Source: Flavobacteriales bacterium
GTDB taxonomy: Bacteria > Bacteroidota > Bacteroidia > NS11-12g > UBA955
Length of the DNA stretch: 33,359 bases
Assembly: GCA_947463125.1 (NCBI GenBank)
Contig: CANHQZ010000022.1
Location: forward strand, 1-33,359
Direction: 5' to 3'
Position numbers and translations under genes: made by a program
The notes under the pieces: model-generated
Database searches by the model: none
Told to the model about the DNA's origin: nothing
What the model saw: the letters and a program-made list of their open reading frames with translations, nothing else
Shown here: piece after piece, positions 8,047 through 15,870 of the stretch
Numbering within the stretch: the stretch's first letter is position 1
Layout: every line of letters starts with the position of its first letter

Positions 8047-8586
8047 TTATTCAATGATGTAGTTAACATCTTCAAATTTGCCATTGGTAACATTAAAGCC
8101 TGTACCTCCGAGGTTCGGAACCATGTTAAAGCTAAATGTGCCGGAGAGCTTCTTTTTTGAGCTATCCCAGCTGCTGATGGTAAAGTTGTATGAAGTGCTA
8201 TACATCAAAAATGCCTGGAAGAGGCTAGCTTCATCAAACTTAGGTAGATAAAACATACCGCCTTCGGTGGAAGTAGTTCCGGAATATGTTCCAACACGGG
8301 CAGGTTTCAAGACCATCTGTGCAAGCACAACAGAAGTGTCTGAGAAGTTAGTGGAAATAAAAATCATGGTATCGCCATTTAGGTAAGCCTCACAGCCAGG
8401 AAAACTGTCTACACCAATGTAAGAACCTGTTTTTCCACTGGTCCATGCTTTTCCGTTTACACTGCAACTGGTCAGGCCTGCATTGGGTGAAGGTGTATCG
8501 GTCTTTTTGTCTTCATCTTTTTTACAGGAAGCTGCCATCATGAGCGCCATAGCGCTGATAAAAAATACTTTAGTGATGTGTTTCAT
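8047..8586 (-). CDS. Small secreted lipoprotein, DUF6252-like
   Basis: 179 residues. The signal peptide ends MMAASC, so Cys21 is the predicted lipidation site, followed by a Lys/Asp/Glu-rich tether. The body has the pattern CSVNGKAWTS, an ordered beta-rich stretch, GTYSGTT and a C-terminal KLSGTFSFNM with NGKFEDVNY. This resembles small Bacteroidota lipoproteins annotated DUF6252, which have no known function. Conservation is judged by eye only. It is monocistronic, with a possible -7 element (7 of 8) at 8616-8623 and a bidirectional terminator. Confidence 0.75.
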   Translation of the reverse strand: MKHITKVFFISAMALMMAASCKKDEDKKTDTPSPNAGLTSCSVNGKAWTSGKTGSYIGVDSFPGCEAYLNGDTMIFISTNFSDTSVVLAQMVLKPARVGTYSGTTSTEGGMFYLPKFDEASLFQAFLMYSTSYNFTISSWDSSKKKLSGTFSFNMVPNLGGTGFNVTNGKFEDVNYIIE

Positions 8587-8637
8587 ATTCTATTTTATGT
8601 TTGTTTATTTTACCACAATTTTATTCTTTACCCCCAA

Positions 8638-9429
8638 TTACTTACCCGGAAAATTGGGCTTTCTTTTGTTGAGGAATGCATCCGTGCCTTCCTTGAAGTC
8701 TTCTGTAATAAAGGCCTCGCCAAATTCATAAATCTCCCGTTGCATACCATTCACATTGGGTCTAAAGAAGTCGTTGATACATTTGATTACTTTGCCTACC
8801 GCAACAGGGCTCTTGGTGCTGATTTTTGCCAATATCTCCCGGCATTTGGGCAGCAACTCATCCAGTGAAACCACATGGTTAACCAAACCCAGCTGCAATG
8901 CGGTTTGCGCATCGATGCTGTCGCCGGTGAGCAGCAGCTCTACAGCCTTTCCTTTGCCCACCAGCTGAATCATACGCTGTGTGCCGCCATAACCCGGAGG
9001 TACACCCAGATTTACTTCCGGTTGTCCGAATTTGGCATTCTCAGACGCAATGCGCATGTGACAGCACATAGCCAGCTCGCAGCCACCCCCAAGAGCAAAA
9101 CCATTCACCGCGGCAATAACCGGTTTTTCGCTGTTTTCGATGGTGTTCATTACGTCGTGACCATCGGCACTCATGCGTGTAGCCTGGTCTTCGGTAAAGT
9201 GGGCAAACTCACTGATATCTGCCCCGGCAGCAAAGGCTTTGGTTCCTGAGCCTGTGAGAATAATTCCCTTTATGTTTTCGTCGGCCTGAGCTTCCACCAC
9301 GGCGGCGCGAATTTCCTGCAGGGTTTTCAGGGTAAGTGCATTGAGTTTGCTCTCCCGGTTAAGGGTAATGGTAAGAACTCCTTCTTCTATGTCGGTGAGG
9401 ATGTTCTCATATGTAGCGATGGTTTCCAT
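8638..9429 (-). CDS. Enoyl-CoA hydratase/isomerase family protein
   Basis: 263 residues with the crotonase fold. The oxyanion-hole segments are FAAGADISEF (about 68-77) and NGFALGGGCELAM. Both catalytic Glu positions are kept: the Glu of GGCELAM and the Glu of FGQPEVNLGVPPGYGGTQR. This matches true enoyl-CoA hydratases rather than decarboxylase variants. It hydrates trans-2-enoyl-CoA in fatty-acid or amino-acid degradation. It lies 6 nt downstream of a B12-binding protein on the same strand, suggesting shared expression with acyl-CoA rearrangement. The chain-length preference cannot be read from the sequence. Confidence 0.92.
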   Translation of the reverse strand: METIATYENILTDIEEGVLTITLNRESKLNALTLKTLQEIRAAVVEAQADENIKGIILTGSGTKAFAAGADISEFAHFTEDQATRMSADGHDVMNTIENSEKPVIAAVNGFALGGGCELAMCCHMRIASENAKFGQPEVNLGVPPGYGGTQRMIQLVGKGKAVELLLTGDSIDAQTALQLGLVNHVVSLDELLPKCREILAKISTKSPVAVGKVIKCINDFFRPNVNGMQREIYEFGEAFITEDFKEGTDAFLNKRKPNFPGK

Positions 9430-9435
9430 GGAAGG

Positions 9436-9858
9436 TTAAAAAGGTCTGTTTTGTTTTACCCACTGGGTGATATAATCGACGATGGCGGCCATCTCAGTTC
9501 CCGGAGGAAACAGTTTGGCCACGCCCAGCTTGTTCAGGTCTTCGGCATCTTTATCGGGAATGATGCCTCCCCCTGTTAGCAGTACATCGTTCATGCCCGC
9601 CTGCTTCATCAGCTCGAGCACTTTTGGAAAAATAGTGTTGTGTGCTCCCGAAAGTATGCTGATTCCTATGGCATCAACATCTTCCTGCAGCGCCGCCTGC
9701 ACTACCATTTCGGGCGTTTGCCTCAAGCCGGTATAAATCACCTCCATACCGGCATCCCTGAGGGCTGCCGCAATCACCTTGGCTCCGCGGTCATGGCCAT
9801 CCAGGCCTACTTTGGCAACCAGCACCCTAATGGGTCTTTTGGTGGTGGATTCGTTCAT
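9436..9858 (-). CDS. Stand-alone cobalamin (B12)-binding domain protein, methylmalonyl-CoA mutase C-domain type
   Basis: 140 residues from ATG 9858; a GTG two codons upstream is in frame. It is a complete B12-binding domain: DGHDRG (20-25) supplies the lower-axial His22, with SILSGAH and [11 protein letters not shown] as the other cofactor-contact motifs. It matches the C-terminal domain of methylmalonyl-CoA mutase and the small subunits of split acyl-CoA mutases. No large catalytic subunit is in the window, so it either partners one encoded elsewhere or acts alone. The enoyl-CoA hydratase follows at 6 nt. Confidence 0.9.
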   Translation of the reverse strand: MNESTTKRPIRVLVAKVGLDGHDRGAKVIAAALRDAGMEVIYTGLRQTPEMVVQAALQEDVDAIGISILSGAHNTIFPKVLELMKQAGMNDVLLTGGGIIPDKDAEDLNKLGVAKLFPPGTEMAAIVDYITQWVKQNRPF

Positions 9859-9866
9859 TGACACTG

Positions 9867-9874
9867 CAAAGTTC
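9867..9874 (-). promoter_or_regulatory. Possible -7 element of the B12-binding protein gene
   Basis: GAACTTTG on the minus strand matches 7 of 8 positions of TAnnTTTG and lies 8 nt before ATG 9858. Confidence 0.4.
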
Positions 9875-9885
9875 GTTAATATATC

Positions 9886-10569
9886 TCAATCCTGAACACG
9901 GGTTGCGTCAGAAAGAAATTTTGTCAGTTTTTGGGATGTTTTCCAGCAGTTCATCAACACCGCTGCCGGATCCTGCTCTATAAAGACCTCAGGCTCCATC
10001 AGGTGCTGCACGTAAAACTGGGTTTGATAAACAGCAGAAGGCAGATTTTCAAACGCCGTAAATTCAGCAGGCAGGCGTTTTTGTTTATCGCCTAAAACGG
10101 CGCCGAAGGTTGTTTTAAAAGCTTTTTCATGGGTTATCTTCTCCCATGTTTCCTGGTTTTTTGCAATGTGCTGGCGTATTTGCATTAGCTGTTCCTTTTC
10201 CGGCATATAAAACCCTGCGTAGTATGCACATTGTTCCGGACCCGCCTCAAAGTAAAACCCATCCGGACCCAGCGATTTTTTACCTTCCGGTGATATTACG
10301 GCGCTTCTGTTCAATTTATAAGGTGTTTTGTCTTTGGAAAACCGGATGTCTCTGTTTATACGAAAGATGCAATCACCTGGCCGAACCGAAATGGTGGTGT
10401 TTTCTGCTTTGGCAAAAGCCTCCAGTACGGCTTCCACAAGGATTTCAAAAGGTCTTTTCACGTCCTGTTCATAGCGTGTGCGGTTTTCATCAAACCAGCC
10501 TTTTCGGTTGTTTGCGGAAAGTTCAATAAAAAACTCAAAAAATTCCGGTTTTAAACTGTTTTTAGGCAT
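9886..10569 (-). CDS. DUF2461 / TIGR02453 family protein
   Basis: 227 residues. It opens FFEFFIELSANNRKGWFDENRTRYE, then RFSKDKTPYK and a GPDGFYFEAGPEQCAYYAGFYMP segment, the conserved core of the TIGR02453 family. Function is unknown; no catalytic motif stands out. Its first 8 nt overlap the end of comB, so translation is probably coupled in a pth-comB-DUF2461 transcript. The overlap is the best hint of a functional link. Confidence 0.88.
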   Translation of the reverse strand: MPKNSLKPEFFEFFIELSANNRKGWFDENRTRYEQDVKRPFEILVEAVLEAFAKAENTTISVRPGDCIFRINRDIRFSKDKTPYKLNRSAVISPEGKKSLGPDGFYFEAGPEQCAYYAGFYMPEKEQLMQIRQHIAKNQETWEKITHEKAFKTTFGAVLGDKQKRLPAEFTAFENLPSAVYQTQFYVQHLMEPEVFIEQDPAAVLMNCWKTSQKLTKFLSDATRVQD

Positions 10570-11281
10570 GCTGCCGGTTTTGAATAGTTCCGTTTTTGAA
10601 TTCGGGCAATACGTTCAGTGTGGCAATTTTCAGACAAACATCCAGATCTGTTTCGATGTGCAAACTTTTAAACCGGTTCACATGGCTGGCTTTTTGCAGG
10701 TATGTGTTCAAATCGGGTTGTGCCTTTTTGTAAAGATCCATGGCCGCGAGGGTTGCATCGTCCAGAACAGTGAATTTATCTGCAAGCATTTCTGCCACCG
10801 CACCTGCAAAAACCGTGTCTTCAAGGTTAAACTTGTCTTTCCATCCGGCACAGAAAAGGAGAAGATCGCTGTTGTCTTCCCGCAATTGATCGCAAAGTGC
10901 TTTTATATTGAGAAAAGAACCTACCCACACATGTTTGGCAGCACTGCTCATTTGCAAGGCACGGGTGCCGTTGGTGGTGGTTAATGCTATTTTTTGGCCT
11001 GACACCCTTGCTTCTGTGTAATCCTGTGGGGAGTTTCCCAGGTCAAAGCCTTCCACGGTTTCTCCATGCCTCTCAGCGGCAGCTATCCAGCCCAATTGTT
11101 GCATGGCGGCTGCATCCTCGGGTTTGGCAACCGGCAAAATTTCCCTGGCTCCATTGGCAAACGCAACACAGATGGTGGTAGTGGCCCTGAGAATATCGAT
11201 GACCACCACATTTTTCTGCTCCAGTTCCTCTTCGTAAAGATGAAACAGGGCCGGACTCAGTATGGTTTCTATCCCTGGCAT
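10562..11281 (-). CDS. comB: 2-phosphosulfolactate phosphatase (ComB family)
   Basis: 239 residues, the family length. Conserved segments are VVVIDILRATTTICVAFANGA (about 25-45; Asp and Arg at the active site), GFDLGNSPQDY and ALTTTNGTRAL, then LLFCAGWKDKFNLEDTVFAGA. ComB hydrolyses 2-phosphosulfolactate to sulfolactate in coenzyme M synthesis of methanogens, and homologues are common in bacteria that lack coenzyme M. In Bacteroidota a link to sulfonates such as sulfonolipid precursors is conceivable but unproven. Its ATG shares one base with the pth stop (TAATG), and DUF2461 overlaps its 3' end. Confidence 0.88.
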   Translation of the reverse strand: MPGIETILSPALFHLYEEELEQKNVVVIDILRATTTICVAFANGAREILPVAKPEDAAAMQQLGWIAAAERHGETVEGFDLGNSPQDYTEARVSGQKIALTTTNGTRALQMSSAAKHVWVGSFLNIKALCDQLREDNSDLLLFCAGWKDKFNLEDTVFAGAVAEMLADKFTVLDDATLAAMDLYKKAQPDLNTYLQKASHVNRFKSLHIETDLDVCLKIATLNVLPEFKNGTIQNRQHA

Positions 11282-11847
11282 TATCCTGCGGCGTTGATGC
11301 GGGTCATGGCAATGTTTTGCGGCTGCGTGATGTACAAAAGTAATGCATCGGCGGCCTTGATGGTGGCGGCTTTAATGGTATCCTGCTCTTCGGCATTCCA
11401 TTTACCCAGCACAAATTCCGATTGACGGCCTTTAGGGAAGTCGTTGCCTATTCCAAACCGAAGGCGGGCGTATTGGTTGGTGCCCAGGGTTTCGTTGATG
11501 CTTTTTAACCCATTGTGCCCTCCGTCGCTGCCGTTCAGGCGAAGGCGAAGCTTACCAGTAGACAGTGCCAGGTCGTCGAGCAACACCAGCACCTGTGATA
11601 AAGGCATTTTTTCGGCCTGCATCCAGTATGAAACGGCTTTGCCGCTGAGGTTCATATATGTGTTGGGTTTGAGCAGGATAATATTTCTTCCTCTGGCGGC
11701 GGTTCTGGCTATCCACCCATGCCTTTCCAGTGTCCATGCTGCATTTTGACGTGAGGCAAATTCATCCAGCACATCAAAGCCGATGTTGTGGCGGGTATGC
11801 TGATATTCCTCTCCCGGATTTCCCAGACCTACCACCAGAAATTTCAT
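11281..11847 (-). CDS. pth: Peptidyl-tRNA hydrolase
   Basis: 188 residues, the usual length. GLGNPGEEYQHTRHNIGFDV (7-26) carries Asn10 and the catalytic His20; NTYMNLSGKAV, DDLAL and GGHNGLKSI complete the active site. It releases peptides from peptidyl-tRNA lost by ribosomes. The gene begins 9 nt after the stop of the L,D-transpeptidase gene and is coupled by a one-base overlap to comB. Confidence 0.97.
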   Translation of the reverse strand: MKFLVVGLGNPGEEYQHTRHNIGFDVLDEFASRQNAAWTLERHGWIARTAARGRNIILLKPNTYMNLSGKAVSYWMQAEKMPLSQVLVLLDDLALSTGKLRLRLNGSDGGHNGLKSINETLGTNQYARLRFGIGNDFPKGRQSEFVLGKWNAEEQDTIKAATIKAADALLLYITQPQNIAMTRINAAG

Positions 11848-11856
11848 ACCGCCTGT

Positions 11857-12651
11857 TTAATGGTTCGGATCGTTGATGTGGTAGTTTTGGGGAAATACAA
11901 TGTTGTATTTGCCTTGCTGATCTACCCAGTAGCCGGGGGCGATTTTTCTATCGCGGAAAAACGCATAGGCTTCTTCCAGGTTTTCCCAGAACTTAATCAG
12001 CTGGGGCTTATGGCCATAGGTGGTCTTCAGGTGAGCCCAGTTTTTGTTATTGAAATTGCAAGGAAAAATATCAATGGGGATTTTGGCTTTCGAGCCCTGG
12101 TAGTTTTGTGAGAGGATTGTTACCCAGTAAATTTCATCAATCAGGCTGTCGGTCATGGGCAAACAACCTACACTGGCGCAGCCTCCGTGTATGTAAATCT
12201 CGTTTCCGGGGTTGTTTTTGTCGGCAAAAACCAGGTCGCTTTCGTTGGGATAAGCCACTTTCATGCTCAGACGATAATTGCTGTGGGGATTAAATTTTTC
12301 GATGTAGTATAATCCTTCAGGAACCTGCAGATCACCAAACCTTCTTTTGGGTCCAAGATCACCGCTGCTTTGGCAAATGGAGTAGGTTTTAATTTTTTTG
12401 TAGTTTTTGCTGCTGCTATCAGTTGCCCAAAGTTCCAGCTGGTCTTCCATTTTGAAGGCACGCCAATAAATGTATTTCGGTATTTCTGAAAGACCACTGT
12501 CGCGAAACATTTTGCGGATTCTTGCCTCTGTTCTTGCTTTGGCAACCCGCACCCTTTCAAAATTCAACTGCTGCTCGGCCACGGATTGTGCCTGCAGGCT
12601 TGCGGCGGCGAGAATCACCATAAGGCCTGTTACAAAGATTGATTTGCGCAT
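11857..12651 (-). CDS. L,D-transpeptidase catalytic domain protein (YafK/DpaA-like)
   Basis: 264 residues with a signal peptide (1-21, ending LQA). The active-site segment IYIHGGCASVGCLPMTD has His155, Cys158 and Cys163; Cys163 in SVGC is the expected nucleophile of the HGx..SxGC signature. The GDLQVPEGLYYIEKFNP stretch before it is typical of the YafK/DpaA branch, which in E. coli cleaves the Braun lipoprotein-peptidoglycan link. I infer a periplasmic peptidoglycan cross-linking or cleaving enzyme. Its own perfect -7 element lies 8 nt upstream, over the permease stop codon. Confidence 0.88.
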   Translation of the reverse strand: MRKSIFVTGLMVILAAASLQAQSVAEQQLNFERVRVAKARTEARIRKMFRDSGLSEIPKYIYWRAFKMEDQLELWATDSSSKNYKKIKTYSICQSSGDLGPKRRFGDLQVPEGLYYIEKFNPHSNYRLSMKVAYPNESDLVFADKNNPGNEIYIHGGCASVGCLPMTDSLIDEIYWVTILSQNYQGSKAKIPIDIFPCNFNNKNWAHLKTTYGHKPQLIKFWENLEEAYAFFRDRKIAPGYWVDQQGKYNIVFPQNYHINDPNH

Positions 12652-12659
12652 GTTGATTG

Positions 12660-12667
12660 CAAATTTA
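12660..12667 (-). promoter_or_regulatory. -7 promoter element of the L,D-transpeptidase gene
   Basis: TAAATTTG on the minus strand matches TAnnTTTG, 8 nt before ATG 12651. It overlaps the stop codon of the upstream permease gene. Confidence 0.6.
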
Positions 12668-13858
12668 CACGGATTGCACAGATTTTAGCGCCGGATATAT
12701 TGCACTGCTTATCCCCAACAATCCGCAAAGTGCGGTAATAAACAAAAAATCTGACGCTTTCAGGGCTACAGGGTAGACGGCCGCTATACTGCTTTGTGTG
12801 GTAATCAGGCCAAATTTTTGCTGCACCAATACAAGCAAGGTGCCCAGACACAACCCGGCAAGCGTGCCTGCCATGGCCACCATCAGGCCTTCCCGAAAAA
12901 ACACAGCCCGTATGCTTTTCAGACGCATACCAATGTGGCTGAGCAGTTTTATGTCGTTCTTTTTTTCGAGTACGAGCATGCTTAAAGATCCCAGAAGATT
13001 GAAACTTATCAGTAGCAACACAAAGGCCATGAGAGAGAAGGAAACCCATTTTTCGGTGTTAAACATTTTATACACCGCGCGGTTTTGTTCATATCGGTCC
13101 AGCACCATCATTTCAGGCCCTAACAAGCGAATTAGCTCTTGCTTTATCCGGTCCTGATTGGCCCCCTTTGTGATTTTAAGTTCAATCGCACTGGCCTCTC
13201 CCTCCCGCTCAAATAATCCCTGCGCCCAATTAAGGGGAACCAGCAGCAATTTGTCGTCCTGTTCTTCGCCTGCCCTGATTACCGCAGAAACACCGATATA
13301 ATCCTCGTTCATTTCCATTTGTGCTACGCCCACACTTTCCCTGCGGGGCGCCATAATGGTAACTGCATTGTTGCTGTTGTTGATGGCCAGTTTGTATACC
13401 AGACCCTCGGCAAGCCAGGCAAAGGATGCATCCCTGCTGCTTTCAAAAACCGGCGTTCCGGCAATCAGCAAAGAATCGGTTTTAACCACAGTAGGCCAGT
13501 TTTTATCTACGCCTTTCACGGTTGCCACCACCTGGTTGTCGCCATATTGCACAATGGCGTTTTCTTCCAGCACAAGGGAGGCTTTTTCCACGCCGTTCAA
13601 CTTCGAAATAGCTTGTGTTTTCTTTGGGTCTACCTGAAAAACCTTACCGGATACTGGCTGAATTTTTAGGTCGGGATAATAGTTCTCGTACGTTTTGAAG
13701 ATCATCCGTTCAAATCCGTTAAGGGCACTCAGCAAAACCAGCAGGGCAAAGGATCCTACAGCGTAGCCCAGCACAGAAATACCGGATATGATATTGACTG
13801 CCGATGTGTTTTTTCCGGAAAAAAAGTAGCGCCACGCTATAAACCGAGATATGTTCAC
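12665..13858 (-). CDS. ABC transporter permease, LolC/E (FtsX/MacB) family
   Basis: 397 residues with the LolC/E layout. It begins FIAWRYFFSGKN, then TM1 (about 22-45) and a large periplasmic domain (about 46-270). Three TM segments follow in the C-terminal part, starting near WVSFSLMAFVLLLISFNLLGSL. The segment LEKKNDIKLLSHIGMRLKSI is the cytoplasmic coupling loop that meets the ATPase. LolC/E permeases extract lipoproteins from the inner membrane for outer-membrane sorting. No ATPase gene is adjacent. The start is GTG at 13858, 9 nt after rbfA; this pairing with rbfA recurs in Bacteroidota as far as I recall. Confidence 0.88.
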   Translation of the reverse strand: MNISRFIAWRYFFSGKNTSAVNIISGISVLGYAVGSFALLVLLSALNGFERMIFKTYENYYPDLKIQPVSGKVFQVDPKKTQAISKLNGVEKASLVLEENAIVQYGDNQVVATVKGVDKNWPTVVKTDSLLIAGTPVFESSRDASFAWLAEGLVYKLAINNSNNAVTIMAPRRESVGVAQMEMNEDYIGVSAVIRAGEEQDDKLLLVPLNWAQGLFEREGEASAIELKITKGANQDRIKQELIRLLGPEMMVLDRYEQNRAVYKMFNTEKWVSFSLMAFVLLLISFNLLGSLSMLVLEKKNDIKLLSHIGMRLKSIRAVFFREGLMVAMAGTLAGLCLGTLLVLVQQKFGLITTQSSIAAVYPVALKASDFLFITALCGLLGISSAIYPALKSVQSV

Positions 13859-13867
13859 CGCAAGGGT

Positions 13868-14212
13868 TTAGCTTTTCTTTATCGAATCGAGCAGCTTGTC
13901 AATCTTTGCCGCATATTCCTGGGTTTCGTCCTCATAAAAACGCAGTTCGGGCACTTTTTTCACCTGGTTCTTCACTTTTTTAGCGATCTCCATGCGAATC
14001 TCGCGGGCATACAGCTCAATGGCCTCAAGCACCTTGGCTTTCTGAGGCGTATTAAAAAGGCTCAGGTATATCTTGGCCGAGGATAGATCGGGACTTACAG
14101 TAACCCCGGAAATGGTAACAAATTGCCCTGCAACCCACTCTTTATGCTGAAGAAAGGTATCACCCAGGTCTTTCTGGAGTTGTCTTGCAAATTTTTCCTG
14201 TCTGAGTCCCAT
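13868..14212 (-). CDS. rbfA: 30S ribosome-binding factor A (RbfA)
   Basis: 114 residues forming the type II KH-like fold. It begins MGLRQEKFARQLQKDLGDTF; the core has ISGVTVSPDLSSAKIYLSLF and the conserved end KKVPELRFYEDETQEYAAKIDKLL. RbfA assists 30S maturation near the 5' end of 16S rRNA. The gene heads a transcript with the permease and has a perfect -7 element 4 nt before its ATG. Confidence 0.95.
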   Translation of the reverse strand: MGLRQEKFARQLQKDLGDTFLQHKEWVAGQFVTISGVTVSPDLSSAKIYLSLFNTPQKAKVLEAIELYAREIRMEIAKKVKNQVKKVPELRFYEDETQEYAAKIDKLLDSIKKS

Positions 14213-14216
14213 ATTG

Positions 14217-14224
14217 CAAAGTTA
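14217..14224 (-). promoter_or_regulatory. -7 promoter element of rbfA
   Basis: TAACTTTG on the minus strand matches TAnnTTTG, 4 nt before ATG 14212; a leaderless mRNA is predicted. Confidence 0.7.
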
Positions 14225-14264
14225 CGGACTAAAACTGCCCATTGGGAATTCTTAATAAAGTTCT

Positions 14265-14696
14265 TTAGCCCTTGTATGATTCAAAATACCGGATTGCCAG
14301 CTCATAGCTTTTCATCCCCAGGCCGCTGATAACTCCCAGACATTTTCCCAGCAGTAAATCAGTATGCCGCTCAGGCTCGCGGGATAAGGGATTGCTCATG
14401 TGCACAGCGATAACAGGAACTTGTATGGCGGCCACAGCATCGGCGATAGCAATGCTGGTGTGTGTGTAGGCTCCGGCATTCAGCACGATGCCTGATGCGT
14501 TTTGTGCATAGGCTGCCTCATGGAGCGCGTTAATGATTTCCCCCTCTACATTTGACTGGAAATACATGATCTCAATATCGGGGTGCTCTTGGCGCATAGT
14601 CGTAAGCCAGGTGTCGAAGCTTTCCGTTCCATAAATATGGGGCTCGCGGGTACCGGTCAGGTTAAGGTTCGGTCCATTAATAACGGAAATCTTCAT
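14265..14696 (-). CDS. aroQ: 3-dehydroquinate dehydratase, type II
   Basis: 143 residues, normal for AroQ. GPNLNLTGTREPHIYG holds Arg17 and the catalytic Tyr22. QSNVEGEIINALHEA is the flexible-loop region. LNAGAYTHTSIAI has Asn73 and His79, and VHMSNPLSREPER has His99 and an Arg. All key residues of the dodecameric type II enzyme are kept. It dehydrates 3-dehydroquinate in the shikimate pathway. It is monocistronic, with a -7 element 4 nt before its ATG, and divergent from the epimerase gene. Confidence 0.96.
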   Translation of the reverse strand: MKISVINGPNLNLTGTREPHIYGTESFDTWLTTMRQEHPDIEIMYFQSNVEGEIINALHEAAYAQNASGIVLNAGAYTHTSIAIADAVAAIQVPVIAVHMSNPLSREPERHTDLLLGKCLGVISGLGMKSYELAIRYFESYKG

Positions 14697-14700
14697 GCTG

Positions 14701-14708
14701 CAAAGCTA
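14701..14708 (-). promoter_or_regulatory. -7 promoter element of aroQ
   Basis: TAGCTTTG on the minus strand matches TAnnTTTG, 4 nt before ATG 14696. Confidence 0.68.
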
Positions 14709-14743
14709 AAACCAGCACAGGCAATAAAAAAGGGGGTTTCGAG

Positions 14744-14775
14744 TTGTTGTTTTAGTGGAAGTAATACTACCTTTG
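14744..14775 (+). promoter_or_regulatory. Promoter of the epimerase gene (-33 and -7 elements)
   Basis: TACCTTTG at 14768-14775 matches TAnnTTTG. Two TTG triplets at 14744-14746 and 14747-14749 are spaced 21 and 18 nt from it, suitable for a -33 box. The ATG at 14785 lies 9 nt downstream. An in-frame GTG at 14755 is inside the promoter and is therefore not the start. Confidence 0.7.
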
Positions 14776-14784
14776 TTTGTGTTG

Positions 14785-15783
14785 ATGAAAACCCTAAAAA
14801 AAAATGCATTTGTGACCGGCGCGTCAGGTTTTGTAGGGGCTCATTTGATATATTCTCTGTTGGAAAAAGGTTACCGGGTTACCGCACTGGTTCGGTCAAA
14901 AAACAATCTGGCGTCATTTAACACCTTAACAAAATTATATCCCGAAGCTGTTACAACCGATATCACATGGATTGAGGGTGATTTGCTCTCTCCTGAAGAC
15001 TGGCTTGGTTTCCTGGCTAGCACAGATGTGGTTTTTCATGCTGCTGCAGTGGTGTCTTTTTTAGCCAAAGACAAACAACAGATGATGAACACCAATGTTC
15101 AGGGGACCGCGCACATAGTAGACGCTTGTCTGCAGCTAGGAAAACCTCTTGTGTATGTGTCCTCTGTCGCTGCACTGGGGCGGGCAGAGGGGCAGGTAGC
15201 GGTGAATGAAACAACTACATGGAAAGACACCGACCACAACACAGCGTATGCTATTAGCAAACACCTTGCGGAGCGGGAAGTGTGGCGCGGGGTTGAAGAA
15301 GGTTTATCTGCCGCCGTTGTTTGCCCTGGAATTATCCTTGGTCCCTGGCCCAAAAACACAGGCTCAGGACAAATACCGGCGCTGGTAAGAAAAAAACTGC
15401 CTTTTTATCCCGTTGGAGAAAATGGTTTTACCGGTGTGCGCGATGTGGTTGGTATGATGATAGCCATGTACGAAGAATCGTGCTATGGGCACAAAATACT
15501 GTGTGTAACAGAGAATGTTTCTTACCGCGAGGTGCTAAATCGCTTTGCTTCGGGATTTGATACAACACCACCTAAAATAGCGCTGAATGGGTGGTTGCTC
15601 TCTGTTTTTTATACTATTTCGCGCCTGTCGGAATATATGGGTATTCCTTTTCCTTTTCCCTCCCAGGGCTTGAAAAGTACATCGCTTAAAACACGGTATT
15701 TTTCCGTTAATTTGCCCTTGTTAAAAACATTCAAACACCGCTCATTAAGCCATTCCATTGAAGAAACCATTGCCTTTTTTTGA
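14785..15783 (+). CDS. NAD(P)-dependent epimerase/dehydratase-like extended SDR
   Basis: 332 residues. TGASGFVG (11-18) is the extended-SDR nucleotide loop. The catalytic set is complete: Ser126/127 in YVSSVAALG, Tyr155 and Lys159 in YAISK. GDLLSPEDW follows the Asp that binds adenine. The C-terminal third is less conserved and sets the substrate. This resembles dihydroflavonol-4-reductase-like members that Bacteroidota carry in several copies; the substrate is unknown. The next gene starts 87 nt downstream from its own promoter, so it is probably monocistronic. Confidence 0.85.
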   Translation: MKTLKKNAFVTGASGFVGAHLIYSLLEKGYRVTALVRSKNNLASFNTLTKLYPEAVTTDITWIEGDLLSPEDWLGFLASTDVVFHAAAVVSFLAKDKQQMMNTNVQGTAHIVDACLQLGKPLVYVSSVAALGRAEGQVAVNETTTWKDTDHNTAYAISKHLAEREVWRGVEEGLSAAVVCPGIILGPWPKNTGSGQIPALVRKKLPFYPVGENGFTGVRDVVGMMIAMYEESCYGHKILCVTENVSYREVLNRFASGFDTTPPKIALNGWLLSVFYTISRLSEYMGIPFPFPSQGLKSTSLKTRYFSVNLPLLKTFKHRSLSHSIEETIAFF

Positions 15784-15857
15784 TGTGTTAATTGGTTTTG
15801 TTATTGTGTTTAAACTGTTGTTTGTTGATGTTTTTTTACTTTTTGCTACGTTTGTTA

Positions 15858-15865
15858 TATATTTG
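15858..15865 (+). promoter_or_regulatory. -7 promoter element of the outer-membrane barrel protein gene
   Basis: TATATTTG matches TAnnTTTG and ends 5 nt before the GTG at 15871. This supports GTG as the start and predicts a leaderless message. Confidence 0.62.
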
Positions 15866-15870
15866 CTTAA

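Noticed and set aside
14755-14784. GTG at 14755 as start of the epimerase gene
   Set aside because: It lies inside the promoter, upstream of the -7 element; ATG 14785 gives a standard N-terminus.
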